DNA of 64,000 bases from Ohtaekwangia sp036503775. Lineage in GTDB: Bacteria > Bacteroidota > Bacteroidia > Cytophagales > Cyclobacteriaceae. The position numbers were made by a program, and so were the translations under genes. The stretch covers positions 1 to 64,000 of the forward strand of contig DASXWH010000266.1 in the NCBI GenBank assembly GCA_036503775.1, given 5' to 3'. Below the pieces are notes generated by a model, which did no database searches, had not been told where the DNA came from, and was given only the letters and a program-made list of their open reading frames with translations. Within the stretch, counting starts at the first letter, position 1. The number at the start of each line of letters is the position of its first letter. Shown here piece after piece: positions 26,083 through 34,420 of this stretch.

Positions 26083-27411
26083 TTATTCGATAACCAGACG
26101 TTCCGGTTTTAACTTTTGACCAGACTTAACAGTTTGAAGAATGTACAATCCACGGGTGAGTGAAAGTTCTTCCGTCAGAACATCACTCGTAACCGGAATT
26201 ACTTTCATGGTTCTTCCGCTGAAGTCGATGATCCGCACTTCGGTTACTTCGGGGGTTACTTTCATGTTGAGCACTCCGTTCCGTACCGGATTTTCAAAAG
26301 ACACATCCTGATCTGACAGAAAATCAGGAATTTCTTTTTTCTCTACGATCAGATCATCAGCTGGCAGCCTTCCGGATGCCGTAACATTTCCAAATCCGAT
26401 GTATCCGTTGCAATGCATCCATTCACTGTTCGATCCTCCGCATTGGCCATTCTGATAAACACCCGTATTGGTGGTCTGACTTTCAGCCTGTCGGGTTGAG
26501 CCATTTACCTGGATGTAATCTACCTGTACATCGCGGTTGGAAGCGTCATTGGTAAAACGCACGTTGATGCCTCCGGTAGCTGAAGTAGTTGCCGTGTAGT
26601 TCTGCATACTGGTTCCCAGTGTCCACGTTTGAATTGTGCTGTTGTTCACCTGTAGCTGAATGCTTTCGCTTCCGTTGGTACCACGGGCTCTTACCACGAT
26701 GGTATTGTTTCCACCACCGGGTGGAGGATTTGGAGGAGGTGTTCCGGTGCTTATGGTGATATTAGAATTACCACTGCTTTGATATCCTTCCGTTGCCATG
26801 ATCTGATATGCCCAGCTGCTTCCCAGATTCCAGCCTTTGCTCGCCCACGCAGCTACGTGATTGGCAAAGGTGATGGTACCACTGGAACGTTTTGATGTAC
26901 GCACACTCCAGTACTGATAAAAGGTACAGTTGTTACCGTCAATGCAGGGCGCATTTTGTCTTAAGGTACGATATAGGTTATAGGTACCTCCATCACTGTT
27001 GAAAGTACCCGCTGATTGTGCTCCTGGCGGTGTCCATGCACCATAGTTTTCAACAACGTAATACTCAACTAGAGAATTTCTTGTCCAGCCATAGAGACAC
27101 AGATAGCCATTACTACCGCCATTAAAACTTCCCGAGAAGTTTACAACCCGATTGGCTGTTCCGGTGCTCCAGCCTTTACCGCCAACAAAATTGTTAACGT
27201 TACTCCACGATGTACTATAATTACCATTGGCGCCCATGGTAATACAGGCAGAGCCAGCACCATCAGACCACCAGGAATAGTAGTAGCCTCCATGAGTACC
27301 AGTTTGATTTGAACAGATGGTCTGTGCCGTTACACTTGCAAAGGATGAAAGAAACAGCGTGATGAAAAGGAGAGTGGGAATTCTCCACAACCGATGTAGG
27401 TGAGTTTTCAT
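26083..27411 (-). CDS. Secreted GH11 endo-1,4-beta-xylanase with CBM60-like module and T9SS signal
   Basis: Hydrolyses xylan backbones outside the cell. The 442-aa protein has a signal peptide (about 1-29, ending SVTA/Q), a GH11 jelly-roll catalytic domain at about 35-215, and a small beta-rich module (about 230-325) with SESIQLQVNNS and DVQVDYIQVNG that resembles CBM60. The end is a T9SS type A sorting domain (VRIIDFSGRTMKVIPV, GLYILQTVKSG). Catalytic residues are visible: nucleophile Glu in SLVEYYVVE near 115 and acid/base Glu in MATEGYQSSG near 205. The linker is Pro/Gly rich (TPPPNPPPGGGNN). It is a lone gene, without neighbouring SusCD or other xylan genes, and has its own terminator. 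Confidence 0.93.
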   Translation of the reverse strand: MKTHLHRLWRIPTLLFITLFLSSFASVTAQTICSNQTGTHGGYYYSWWSDGAGSACITMGANGNYSTSWSNVNNFVGGKGWSTGTANRVVNFSGSFNGGSNGYLCLYGWTRNSLVEYYVVENYGAWTPPGAQSAGTFNSDGGTYNLYRTLRQNAPCIDGNNCTFYQYWSVRTSKRSSGTITFANHVAAWASKGWNLGSSWAYQIMATEGYQSSGNSNITISTGTPPPNPPPGGGNNTIVVRARGTNGSESIQLQVNNSTIQTWTLGTSMQNYTATTSATGGINVRFTNDASNRDVQVDYIQVNGSTRQAESQTTNTGVYQNGQCGGSNSEWMHCNGYIGFGNVTASGRLPADDLIVEKKEIPDFLSDQDVSFENPVRNGVLNMKVTPEVTEVRIIDFSGRTMKVIPVTSDVLTEELSLTRGLYILQTVKSGQKLKPERLVIE

Positions 27412-27747
27412 AGAATTGATTTTTTGGTGAACGTTTTTTTAAAGCCAGACAAGGAGTCGCTAGTGATCTGGAGGGGAATGACTGACAGCTTCCGGTTGGC
27501 AGTCATTCAGGTGTATATGGTTCTTCATATGTGAAAGGTTATAGTAAAAATGACTTTAAGTGAAATTTACACGAACATGCAAACGATTGCAATCCTGTTT
27601 GTTCTCAATCACGGATGATTTTGATAAACGAGATTTTTAATACCTTACTTATAAGGTGCCGTGTAAAGCAACCTGTAGAGTTATTGCTACAATCTTTGAC
27701 AGCATTTAGTGTTGTCATTCATAAATTCAATTGATTAAGAAATACGA
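27412..27747. other. 336-bp intergenic region with several hairpins
   Basis: No coding sequence seen. GAATGACTG (27476-27484) and CAGTCATTC (27500-27508) form a perfect 9-bp inverted repeat. ATATG (27515-27519) and CATAT (27526-27530) form a shorter one. ACCTTA-CTTA-TAAGGT (27642-27657) is a compact palindrome about 90 nt before the DUF5655 gene. It must hold the divergent promoters of the xylanase and DUF5655 genes, but no exact TAnnTTTG was found for either. Confidence 0.5.
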
Positions 27748-28128
27748 ATGAAAAGTAGCGGTCATGCTTCTGCCGATCCTTCTCTGAATGATTTCCTGAA
27801 TGGAAAATCAGAAGTAACACTTGATCTGTTTCATCATTTCATTGGGGAGTATAAGCGTTTAGGTAAAGTCACTCTTCACCCCGCAAAAACAATGATCGGA
27901 ATAGCCACACCACGCAAGCGTATTGCCTATGTCACGCAGCTTGGTAAAAATTTTATTCACGTGGTGTTTCTTTTTGAACAGGCCTATCCGGATAATTTGT
28001 GTTTCCAAAAAATTGCGAACGTACCCGGAACCCATCAGTTCAATCATCACTTTCGCATGTATGCTAAAGATGATGTGAATAAAGAAGTGCTTGGTTTTAT
28101 GAAGCTGGCCTATACACAGGGAAGTTGA
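27748..28128 (+). CDS. DUF5655-type hypothetical protein
   Basis: The 126-aa soluble protein resembles the DUF5655 family of small cytoplasmic proteins of unknown function. It has LDLFHHFIGEYKRLGKVTLH, KTMIGIATPRKRIAYVTQLG and a C-terminal DDVNKEVLGFMKLAY. There is no signal peptide. Family members often occur singly or fused to DNA- or modification-related domains; nothing here shows its role. It precedes the sigma factor gene by 54 nt on the same strand, so it could belong to that transcript. Confidence 0.75.
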   Translation: MKSSGHASADPSLNDFLNGKSEVTLDLFHHFIGEYKRLGKVTLHPAKTMIGIATPRKRIAYVTQLGKNFIHVVFLFEQAYPDNLCFQKIANVPGTHQFNHHFRMYAKDDVNKEVLGFMKLAYTQGS

Positions 28129-28182
28129 ACCGGCTCTTTTGAAAAAAAATTCGATAAACCCGGGTGATATTTCTTTCATGTA

Positions 28183-28770
28183 ATGCACCTATATAAAGAA
28201 TACAATGCTGATGTTATGCTCCTTATAGAAAAACAGGATATCCATCTTCCGGAACTTCGAACGAAGTTTTTCGAAGACATGTATGAAGAAGTCTTTCCGG
28301 CTGTTGCTATTTTCGTTCGGCACCGTAACGGGTCACTACAGGATGCAAAGGATATTTTTCATGATGCCCTTATTATTCTCTATGAGAAAATGCTGAACAA
28401 TACGTTACCGGTGGAAGTGCCTGCAGATCGCTACCTGGTCGGCATAGCGAAACACATCTGGATTCGTAAATTCAATCGTGACAAGTCAGTCGTTCCTTTA
28501 GACGAAACTGAAGCGGCCATCACTATTCCGGATGATTATTTTCCTGCTCCCAATGATCAAAAGCTTTTGACATTACTGGAACAAACCGGTAAGCGATGCC
28601 TCGACATGCTCCGCAGCATTTATTATGACAAGCTGTCCGTTCATAAAGTAGCAGAATTGTTCGGATACCGCAGTGTACATTCAGCTTCGGTTCAAAAATT
28701 CAAGTGCCTGGAAAAAATGCGCGACATCGTAAAACGTAAATTAATTCACCATGAGGACTTCTTTGAATGA
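28183..28770 (+). CDS. ECF-like RNA polymerase sigma factor
   Basis: The 195-aa protein has the sigma-70 region 2 pattern (SLQDAKDIFHDALIILYEKM, followed by YLVGIAKHIWIRKFNRDKS, the -10 binding and core-binding parts) and a region 4 HTH (CLDMLRSIYYDKLSVHKVAE, LFGYRSVHSASVQKFKCLEK). Sequence is divergent from the classical ECF groups but typical for Bacteroidota. An in-frame ATG at 28216 is an alternative start. Its end overlaps the next gene by 20 bp. An ECF factor with an overlapping small downstream gene usually means a sigma/anti-sigma pair, although the partner here has no recognisable domain. Confidence 0.83.
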   Translation: MHLYKEYNADVMLLIEKQDIHLPELRTKFFEDMYEEVFPAVAIFVRHRNGSLQDAKDIFHDALIILYEKMLNNTLPVEVPADRYLVGIAKHIWIRKFNRDKSVVPLDETEAAITIPDDYFPAPNDQKLLTLLEQTGKRCLDMLRSIYYDKLSVHKVAELFGYRSVHSASVQKFKCLEKMRDIVKRKLIHHEDFFE

Positions 28771-29023
28771 GATAAAGCAGTGTGACGAGTACCTTCAGGG
28801 GAAACTGAATCCGGAGGAACATATTCTGTTTGAAGCAAAGCTTCTGATCAGTCCGGTATGGAGATTCAATTTGCATGTCCTTAAACAAGTACATGCCGTC
28901 ATCCGGCTTTATGGATGGATTCAAATGAAAAAAGAACTGGATGAAATACATAGCCGTATCCTCCATGATCCGGATAAAAAAACCTTTTGTCAAAACATCT
29001 CCAATATTTTCTTAAAGAACTGA
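28751..29023 (+). CDS. Small protein following the sigma factor, possible anti-sigma protein
   Basis: The 90-aa protein starts inside the sigma gene (20-bp overlap) and ends 5 nt before clpP. MRTSLNEIKQCDEYLQGKLN and the next residues PEEHILFEAKLLI have the look of the N-terminal part of Bacteroidota anti-sigma proteins, which begin with a short helix and a D-x-YLxGxLxPEE motif. There is no zinc-binding HxxxCxxC and no transmembrane segment; the middle reads VLKQVHAVIRLYGWIQMKKE. I infer a cytoplasmic sigma partner. This is based on arrangement and on the YLQGKLNPEE motif, not on a known family. Confidence 0.62.
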   Translation: MRTSLNEIKQCDEYLQGKLNPEEHILFEAKLLISPVWRFNLHVLKQVHAVIRLYGWIQMKKELDEIHSRILHDPDKKTFCQNISNIFLKN

Positions 29024-29028
29024 TTGTA

Positions 29029-29712
29029 ATGAAGCATGCCAGTGTAATCCCGATGGTCATTGACAGCAGTGACCGCGGAGAAAGAGCATATGATATTTTC
29101 AGCCTGCTACTAAAGGAAAGAATCATTTTTCTCGGTACAAAAGTCGATGATTCATCGGCTAACCTGATTGTAGCCCAACTGCTTTACCTCAATAGTGTCG
29201 ATTCCAAAAAACCGATCAGCTTATATATTAATAGCCCGGGAGGAAATGTCTATTCCGGTCTGGCCATCTATGATGCGATGCAGATGATCTCCGCACCGGT
29301 ATCGACTGTAGCAGTAGGGGTTACGGCCAGCATGGGTACGGCTTTGCTTGCATCAGGGGCAAAAGGTAAACGTTATTCGCTGCCACATGCCACCATACAC
29401 ATGCATCCTACTTCTGGCGGAGCACAGGGTTACACAGAGGATGTTCGTATTTCAACCCGTGAGCAGGAGCGTATCCAGACGCAGCTTTTTCACCTGATCG
29501 GAAAACACTCCGGCCACACGTGGCAGGAAATAGAAACACATTTTCTTCGCGATCGTTTTATGGACGCAGTAGAAGCCAAAGCGTTCGGCCTGATTGATGA
29601 AGTACTTGGCGATGTAAATGACATTATGGTACTAGACCACAAAAGTTTTGCCGCCAGTCTTTTGGCCCAGAAACAATTGGAAAATCAGTTGGCTGTTGAC
29701 AATGTGCAGTGA
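29029..29712 (+). CDS. clpP: ClpP-type ATP-dependent protease subunit
   Basis: Serine protease subunit that forms a barrel with Clp ATPases. From the ATG at 29029 the protein has 227 aa. The triad is intact: Ser in VTASMGTALLASGAKGKRY, His in ATIHMHPTSGGAQG, and Asp in GYTEDVRISTRE. IYINSPGG-type sequence (LYINSPGGNVYSGLAIYDAM) is also present. The usual IHQP around the His is replaced by MHPT, which marks it as a divergent paralogue rather than the housekeeping ClpP; no clpX follows. It is the third gene of the sigma factor cluster with only 5 nt separating it from the small protein, so control of, or by, the sigma factor is likely. The longer frame from 28987 would overlap the upstream gene. 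Confidence 0.9.
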   Translation: MKHASVIPMVIDSSDRGERAYDIFSLLLKERIIFLGTKVDDSSANLIVAQLLYLNSVDSKKPISLYINSPGGNVYSGLAIYDAMQMISAPVSTVAVGVTASMGTALLASGAKGKRYSLPHATIHMHPTSGGAQGYTEDVRISTREQERIQTQLFHLIGKHSGHTWQEIETHFLRDRFMDAVEAKAFGLIDEVLGDVNDIMVLDHKSFAASLLAQKQLENQLAVDNVQ

Positions 29713-29716
29713 GTGA

Positions 29717-30526
29717 TTAGTGTGATGTTGTCAACTGCCGATTGTCAACTGATTCGATCCAGGTTAAAATGGAGTCAGCGGTTTCTTTCCAGTTAGGCAA
29801 ATTCACTACATAGTGGTTGTTCCCTCTTACTTCTTTAAGCTCCGTGATTGAGTCGGGTGTTTTGTAAGCCTTAAAGTTTCGCAAGTTGAGTGATGCCGGA
29901 ATGATATTGTCTTCACTGCCGGAGATAAGCAGGAGTGGGACATGTGATTTTTTAAAATCAACAGCAGCAGCTTTGGTCAGTCCATCACGAGCGGCAAGCT
30001 TGGATTCCGGAATGGTAGATACCTCATACGCTTTCTGTTGATCTTCCAGCGTCATGCCATTGGTGAAAGCATACTGCCAGGTTTTAAACGACATGAGGTA
30101 AGATTTTTTTACCGAAGTGAAAATGCCGAGTGCCCGCCAACCTGCTTTCAAAAATGAAAATTCATAGGGAAATACACCCCGTGGAGGAACAGAATGTATG
30201 GCGATTCCCGCAGCTGCCAGATCGCGGTTTACCAGAATCTGTGTAATCAGTCCACCCAGTGAATGACCTATGACAATGGGTTTTTCGGGAAGAGCTTTAA
30301 TAATATTGGTATAATGCTCAACTATCCCGGCCAACCGGTTCGAAGCTATGGCGGCATCCGGATGTCGGTGTCTTAATGTAGCAGGTGGTGCATCTTTATT
30401 CGGATGAGAAGGCGCCAGGGTTTTATATCCTTTGCTTTCAAAGTATTTTTTCCATTCATCCCAGCCCCGGTGACTGACGAACGCACCGGTGACAAACACA
30501 ACGGTTTGAGCGTTGATTGTCTTCAT
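29717..30526 (-). CDS. Alpha/beta hydrolase
   Basis: The 269-aa protein is a cytoplasmic alpha/beta-hydrolase: FVTGAFVSHRGWDEWKKYFE at the oxyanion strand, nucleophile elbow VIGHSLGGLITQ, acid in LISGSEDNIIPASLN and His in VRGNNHYVVNLPNW. No signal peptide. The substrate is unknown; esterase or C-C hydrolase would both fit. It converges on clpP with a 4-nt gap and appears to stand alone, with a 128-nt gap before the PBP gene. Confidence 0.85.
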   Translation of the reverse strand: MKTINAQTVVFVTGAFVSHRGWDEWKKYFESKGYKTLAPSHPNKDAPPATLRHRHPDAAIASNRLAGIVEHYTNIIKALPEKPIVIGHSLGGLITQILVNRDLAAAGIAIHSVPPRGVFPYEFSFLKAGWRALGIFTSVKKSYLMSFKTWQYAFTNGMTLEDQQKAYEVSTIPESKLAARDGLTKAAAVDFKKSHVPLLLISGSEDNIIPASLNLRNFKAYKTPDSITELKEVRGNNHYVVNLPNWKETADSILTWIESVDNRQLTTSH

Positions 30527-30654
30527 ACGTTTAGGTTAATGACTAATGAGTTACGATAAAGCTATGCTTTGTTCATAACAAAAGAAATTTTTAGTGTCAC
30601 TTATGCGACAACATTTTGTTGAAAACGATTTCTGGGGAAGTGAATGTAACGATG

Positions 30655-32940
30655 TCAGAAATCTGAACTGGTATCATCCGTCTGGCAATCCAGACTGGTA
30701 GTAAGTCCTTCGTCCGGTTGTCGGAATTGTCCTTTAGATATACCGATTTCCGGATGACGATAGACACTTGTCATAAACCGGTCGAATATCGGAAGTGCAG
30801 ATCGGGTAGCGGCACCAGCGCCCCACGATGGAAAGTGAATACTGCGTTCATCACCACCCACCCAGACACCTGTGACCAGGTTATGCGTTATGCCCATGTA
30901 CCATCCATCAGAGGCGTTGTCTGTTGTTCCGGTTTTTCCGCCTACCTGGTTATTTACAGTAACGGCATTGCTCAAGCCTCTTGATGTTCCTCCCTCTTCT
31001 TCCACACCACCCCGAAGCATGTAAATCATTTTGTATGCAGTCTCCTGATTTGTTGCCTGTTTTGTCTTGACGTCAAACCGGGCGATCACATTTCCATACT
31101 TGTCTTCAATGCGGGTGAGGTAATAAGGTTGTGTATATGTTCCAAGATTTACATATGTACAATACGCAGCCACCATCTCGTCCAGGGAAACATCGCTCGT
31201 GCCGAGGCCTAATGAATACACCGGATCAAGTTTGCTGCTGATACCCATGCGGTGCGCAAAGGCGGCTACATTATCCGGCTTAAGCTGCTCCATTAATTGC
31301 GCTGTGATGGAGTTCAATGATTTCGCCAGTGCCTGGCGCATGGTATAGGATGTGCCGTCACCATACCCGCCACCGGAATTAGGAACATGATAAATCACGC
31401 CATTGCCGGTGTTGATCGTTGGAGAAATATCCAGAAACTCCTGACAGGGAGAAAAACCGTCTTCAATTGCCTTACCATACACCAGTGGTTTGAAGGTCGA
31501 TCCGGGTTGACGTTTCGCCTGGTGAACATGATCATATTTAAAGTACCGGTGATTGATTCCGCCAACCCAGGCTTTTACTTCACCGGTTTGTGGGTTCATC
31601 GCCATCATACCTGCGTGCAGGAAGCGATTATAATAGCGCAGCGAATCCATGGAACTGAAAAGTGTATCCTTATCGCCTTTCCAGGTAAACACCCGCATCC
31701 GTTTTTTCCGGTTCAGCATAATGTTAACTGAATCAGGATGCTTTTTAAACTGGCTCACCAGCCGTGCATATAATTGCGTGCGTTGGATTTTCTTTTGAAG
31801 AAAGTCTTTCATTTCAACGCCACGCTCATCCACCCAGGGATTACGGTTACCCCAGGCCGTGTTGAAATCACGTTGAAGGGTTCTCATGTGTCCCGTTAGT
31901 GCTTCTTCCGCCAGTAACTGCAAACGACTGTCGATGGTGGTGTAGATCTTTAATCCGGATTCCAGTAAGTCATAACCATTCTCGCGGCACCAGGCTCCAA
32001 CCTCAGCCTGTAGCACACTTCTGAAATAGGTTGCAATTCCTTCGTTCTGGTTTTGAACAGAGAAATTGAGATTCAGGGGTATAATACTCAGTGAATCATA
32101 TTCAGCTTTTGTCAATGAATGGTGCTGGTAAAGTTTGAACAGCACATCATTCCGTTTATCCAATGCCCGCTCCGGAAATTCAATCGGGTTAAACCGGTTC
32201 GTTCCCTGCAGCATACCCACCAAGAGTGCAGCTTCATTCTGATTCAGGTCCTGGAGTCTTTTTCCGAAATACGTCTGAGCTGCTATTTTAATTCCATAAG
32301 CGTTGTTGTTGAAAGGAACCGTGTTTAGGTATAAGGCAATGATCTCTTCTTTGGTAAAGGTTCGCTCCAGGTTTACTGCGATGATCCATTCCTTTGTTTT
32401 GCTGATGAGCAGGTCAAGAGCCCTGCTGGTTTCTGCCAGCTTTCCCTGTAGTTCATCCCCGCGTGTGCTGAATAAATTTTTAGCCGTCTGCTGGGAGAGC
32501 GTGCTTCCACCACCCTGTAAATTAAATGTGGCCATCCCGATTATCACGCGCATGTATGACCAGAAGTCTAATCCGGAATGTTCATAGAACCGATGATCTT
32601 CTGAAATCAGAAGTGTGTTCACCAGCAGGGGAGGCAGTTGATCATACGTCACCTGGCTTCTGTTGAAACGAAAATACCGGCCCAGGGAAGCGCCATCAGC
32701 GGAGATTACCTCTGAGGATAAATCATTCTCCGGATTTTGCATAGCCGTAAGGCTGGGCATTCCGCCAAAGAGATTCCAGGGATTAGCCTGTACGAGATAG
32801 ATATAAACCGGAACACCAATGATGGCCAGGAAGAAAAATATCCAGAATACCTTCACCAGTTTTCTGAACCATTTTCTTTCCAGCAGTAAAACGGAATTGA
32901 TTTTGGAGAGAAAGGTCCTGGGCGGTGTTACAGCAGTCAT
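30655..32940 (-). CDS. Class A penicillin-binding protein (PBP1A type)
   Basis: Bifunctional peptidoglycan glycosyltransferase/transpeptidase of 761 aa. A membrane anchor near 25-50 (VFWIFFFLAIIGVPVYIYLV) is followed by the GT51 domain (EDHRFYEHSGLD, GGGSTLSQQTAKNLF, residues about 90-260). The transpeptidase domain carries the active-site STFK in QPGSTFKPLVYG near 481, SLNS as SxN, and GGKTGTTDN near 668. All key residues are intact. The start at 32940 (MTAVTPPRTFL) is chosen because the frame from 33024 adds a stretch with no family likeness that reaches the terminator of the upstream gene. TACTTTAC on the minus strand about 15 nt before the start is close to a -7 box. Confidence 0.92.
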   Translation of the reverse strand: MTAVTPPRTFLSKINSVLLLERKWFRKLVKVFWIFFFLAIIGVPVYIYLVQANPWNLFGGMPSLTAMQNPENDLSSEVISADGASLGRYFRFNRSQVTYDQLPPLLVNTLLISEDHRFYEHSGLDFWSYMRVIIGMATFNLQGGGSTLSQQTAKNLFSTRGDELQGKLAETSRALDLLISKTKEWIIAVNLERTFTKEEIIALYLNTVPFNNNAYGIKIAAQTYFGKRLQDLNQNEAALLVGMLQGTNRFNPIEFPERALDKRNDVLFKLYQHHSLTKAEYDSLSIIPLNLNFSVQNQNEGIATYFRSVLQAEVGAWCRENGYDLLESGLKIYTTIDSRLQLLAEEALTGHMRTLQRDFNTAWGNRNPWVDERGVEMKDFLQKKIQRTQLYARLVSQFKKHPDSVNIMLNRKKRMRVFTWKGDKDTLFSSMDSLRYYNRFLHAGMMAMNPQTGEVKAWVGGINHRYFKYDHVHQAKRQPGSTFKPLVYGKAIEDGFSPCQEFLDISPTINTGNGVIYHVPNSGGGYGDGTSYTMRQALAKSLNSITAQLMEQLKPDNVAAFAHRMGISSKLDPVYSLGLGTSDVSLDEMVAAYCTYVNLGTYTQPYYLTRIEDKYGNVIARFDVKTKQATNQETAYKMIYMLRGGVEEEGGTSRGLSNAVTVNNQVGGKTGTTDNASDGWYMGITHNLVTGVWVGGDERSIHFPSWGAGAATRSALPIFDRFMTSVYRHPEIGISKGQFRQPDEGLTTSLDCQTDDTSSDF

Positions 32941-33022
32941 TCTAGGTCGGGTAAAGTATAGCAATATAAAGGTTTGCCCGACAGGTTGCTGGAGTTTGTG
33001 AATCAAGGGAGGATTAAAAAAC

Positions 33023-33050
33023 AAAAACCCGGATGTTACTCCGGGTTTTT
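33023..33050 (-). terminator. Intrinsic terminator after the SWIB gene
   Basis: AAAAACCCGGA and TCCGGGTTTTT form a perfect 11-bp stem around TGTTAC. T-runs occur on both strands, so it can work in both directions; its position 22 nt past the SWIB stop codon shows it ends that minus-strand gene. Confidence 0.9.
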
Positions 33051-33071
33051 TGTAGGGGTAAGAAGCAATTC

Positions 33072-33434
33072 TTACTTCACGTGCTTGCTAACTACTTTAG
33101 CCAGTTCGAACATGGAGATTTGGCCTTTACCGGCAAAGAGAACCTTCAGTTTCGCATCGGCATTGATCATGCGCTTGTTTTTCTGATCCTGAAGTTTGTT
33201 CTTCTTGATGTAGTCCCAGATTTTCTTGATGATCTCAGTTCTGGGTACTGGCTTGCTACCAATTACATCTGCTAATGCTGCACTCGGAGTAAGCGCTGCC
33301 ATGAAGGCTGCATTCAGTTTTCTCTTTTTCTTAGGAGCTGCTTTCTTCGCTGCCTTCTTAACTACTTTCTTCGCGGCTTTCTTAGCCGGTTTTTTTGCTG
33401 CTTTCTTAGCAGCCTTTTTCGCTTTTTTTGCCAT
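33072..33434 (-). CDS. SWIB/MDM2-domain protein with histone H1-like lysine tail
   Basis: Predicted nucleoid-associated protein of 120 aa. Residues 1-39 are a lysine/alanine tail (repeats of KKAAKK), like the C-terminal tail of histone H1. The rest is a SWIB domain: FMAALTPSAALADVIGSKPV, EIIKKIWDYIKKNKLQDQKN, ISMFELAKVVSKHV. SWIB domains in bacteria occur mainly in chlamydiae and Bacteroidota. DNA binding through the tail is inferred. It is a single gene with its own terminator and a very long upstream region. Confidence 0.9.
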   Translation of the reverse strand: MAKKAKKAAKKAAKKPAKKAAKKVVKKAAKKAAPKKKRKLNAAFMAALTPSAALADVIGSKPVPRTEIIKKIWDYIKKNKLQDQKNKRMINADAKLKVLFAGKGQISMFELAKVVSKHVK

Positions 33435-33562
33435 AGCGTTTTTAAAATTATGAGTGTAATTAATTAAGTTTTTCGTTCACATCAAATACGTCCGGTGAAC
33501 TTCTTCAGGTACGAATATAATAGCATAAGTGAATCATTCTACATCGTGTGCAATAGTTTGTG

Positions 33563-33890
33563 TTTTCATAGGGAAATTCCAGGTGGAAGTAAGTTGCTCC
33601 GTGTTATGCTCATGCTATTGATTCTTCCTGGGAGAGAAATAGAATTATACTTCAGCCATTGATTTGCTGAAAGTATGTAAATGCTCGGTTATCACAGAGA
33701 TAGCATTAGTTTTTCATAGGAGATTTTCTGTTTTTCCCTTGGTATCGGTGATGGAACGGCAAGGTATTTTCTACTGAATTCCCCTATGAAAAAAGGCAAT
33801 TTCTCCTATGAAATTTTTTTTAACTATTTCACTTTTCCCTATGAGAATTGAAGAGTTTTTTGCCTCAGCAGCATATTTCCCCTATGAAAA
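33563..33890. repeat. Cluster of six short repeats with core CCTATGA
   Basis: Within the 626-bp gap between the SWIB gene and the response regulator gene, six copies of a roughly 14-bp motif occur. Two are inverted (33563-33576 TTTTCATAGGGAAA, 33711-33724 TTTTCATAGGAGAT) and four direct (33779-33792 TTCCCCTATGAAAA, 33801-33814 TTCTCCTATGAAAT, 33835-33848 TTTCCCTATGAGAA, 33877-33890 TTCCCCTATGAAAA). All share CCTATGA, mostly as TTYYCCTATGAAAA. The start of the response regulator gene has the same words (ACCCTATGAAAATC, 34055-34068), with the ATG as its start codon. No gene is seen in this gap; the spacing is irregular, so it is not a CRISPR array. Confidence 0.75.
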
Positions 33891-33996
33891 ACGCGTGTTG
33901 AAGTAACAGTTTACCTCCTGTAAATCGTACTTAACCCGGAGTGATGTGACACAAAAACCCGGGTCTTCACAGGGGGAGCGGGCGGATTCATATCGA

Positions 33997-34004
33997 TAAC
34001 TTTG
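33997..34004 (+). promoter_or_regulatory. -7 box of the response regulator gene
   Basis: TAACTTTG matches TAnnTTTG exactly, 56 nt before the ATG at 34061. No convincing -33 element is present at 19 nt. If used, the CCTATGA repeats lie upstream of it in regulatory distance. Confidence 0.5.
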
Positions 34005-34060
34005 TACTTTTACCTGCCCTCAATTTTTTAAACGGATTATCTATTTCAACCCGCCACCCT

Positions 34061-34420
34061 ATGAAAATCCTGATCTGTGAAGATGATATCGTAACCATGA
34101 AGGCCATACAGGTTGCCTTTGAGAATGAAAATGTTGAGCTGGTAAGTGTTAAGGATGGCTTAATGGCACTGGAGCAGTTGCGGGAAAATACCTTTGACCT
34201 GATCATTACCGACATTCACATGCCCTTTCACAACGGTGATGACATCATCAGCCTGGTGAGGGAGGAGCAGGGCAAGAACACGCCTATCGTTGTGATTTCA
34301 TCAGACGCCCAGGAGGAGGTAATCCAGCTTGCCCTCCGGCAGGGTGTAAATGAATTCATAAAAAAACCGGTTGACCCCGTAAATCTCCAGCGGAAAGTTT
34401 TGAAGTTCTTACGCTTCTAG
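34061..34420 (+). CDS. Single-domain response regulator
   Basis: CheY-like receiver domain of 119 aa without output domain. The acidic pocket is MKILICEDD (Asp 8-9), the phosphorylated Asp is in LIITDIHMPFHNGDD near 51, Ser is in VVISSDA, and the conserved Lys is in FIKKPVDP near 104. It probably acts by protein-protein contact in a phosphorelay; no histidine kinase is nearby. Its stop codon TAG overlaps the stop of the converging metallo-hydrolase gene in the palindrome CTAG (34417-34420). A long upstream region with repeated CCTATGA words precedes it. Confidence 0.92.
   Translation: MKILICEDDIVTMKAIQVAFENENVELVSVKDGLMALEQLRENTFDLIITDIHMPFHNGDDIISLVREEQGKNTPIVVISSDAQEEVIQLALRQGVNEFIKKPVDPVNLQRKVLKFLRF

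Noticed and set aside
33563..33890. Possible CRISPR array
   Set aside because: Repeats are only about 14 bp, in both orientations, with irregular spacing and no cas genes nearby.
33435..34060. Possible plasmid-type iteron origin
   Set aside because: No replication initiator gene, AT-rich DnaA region or partition genes in the window; surroundings are ordinary chromosome.
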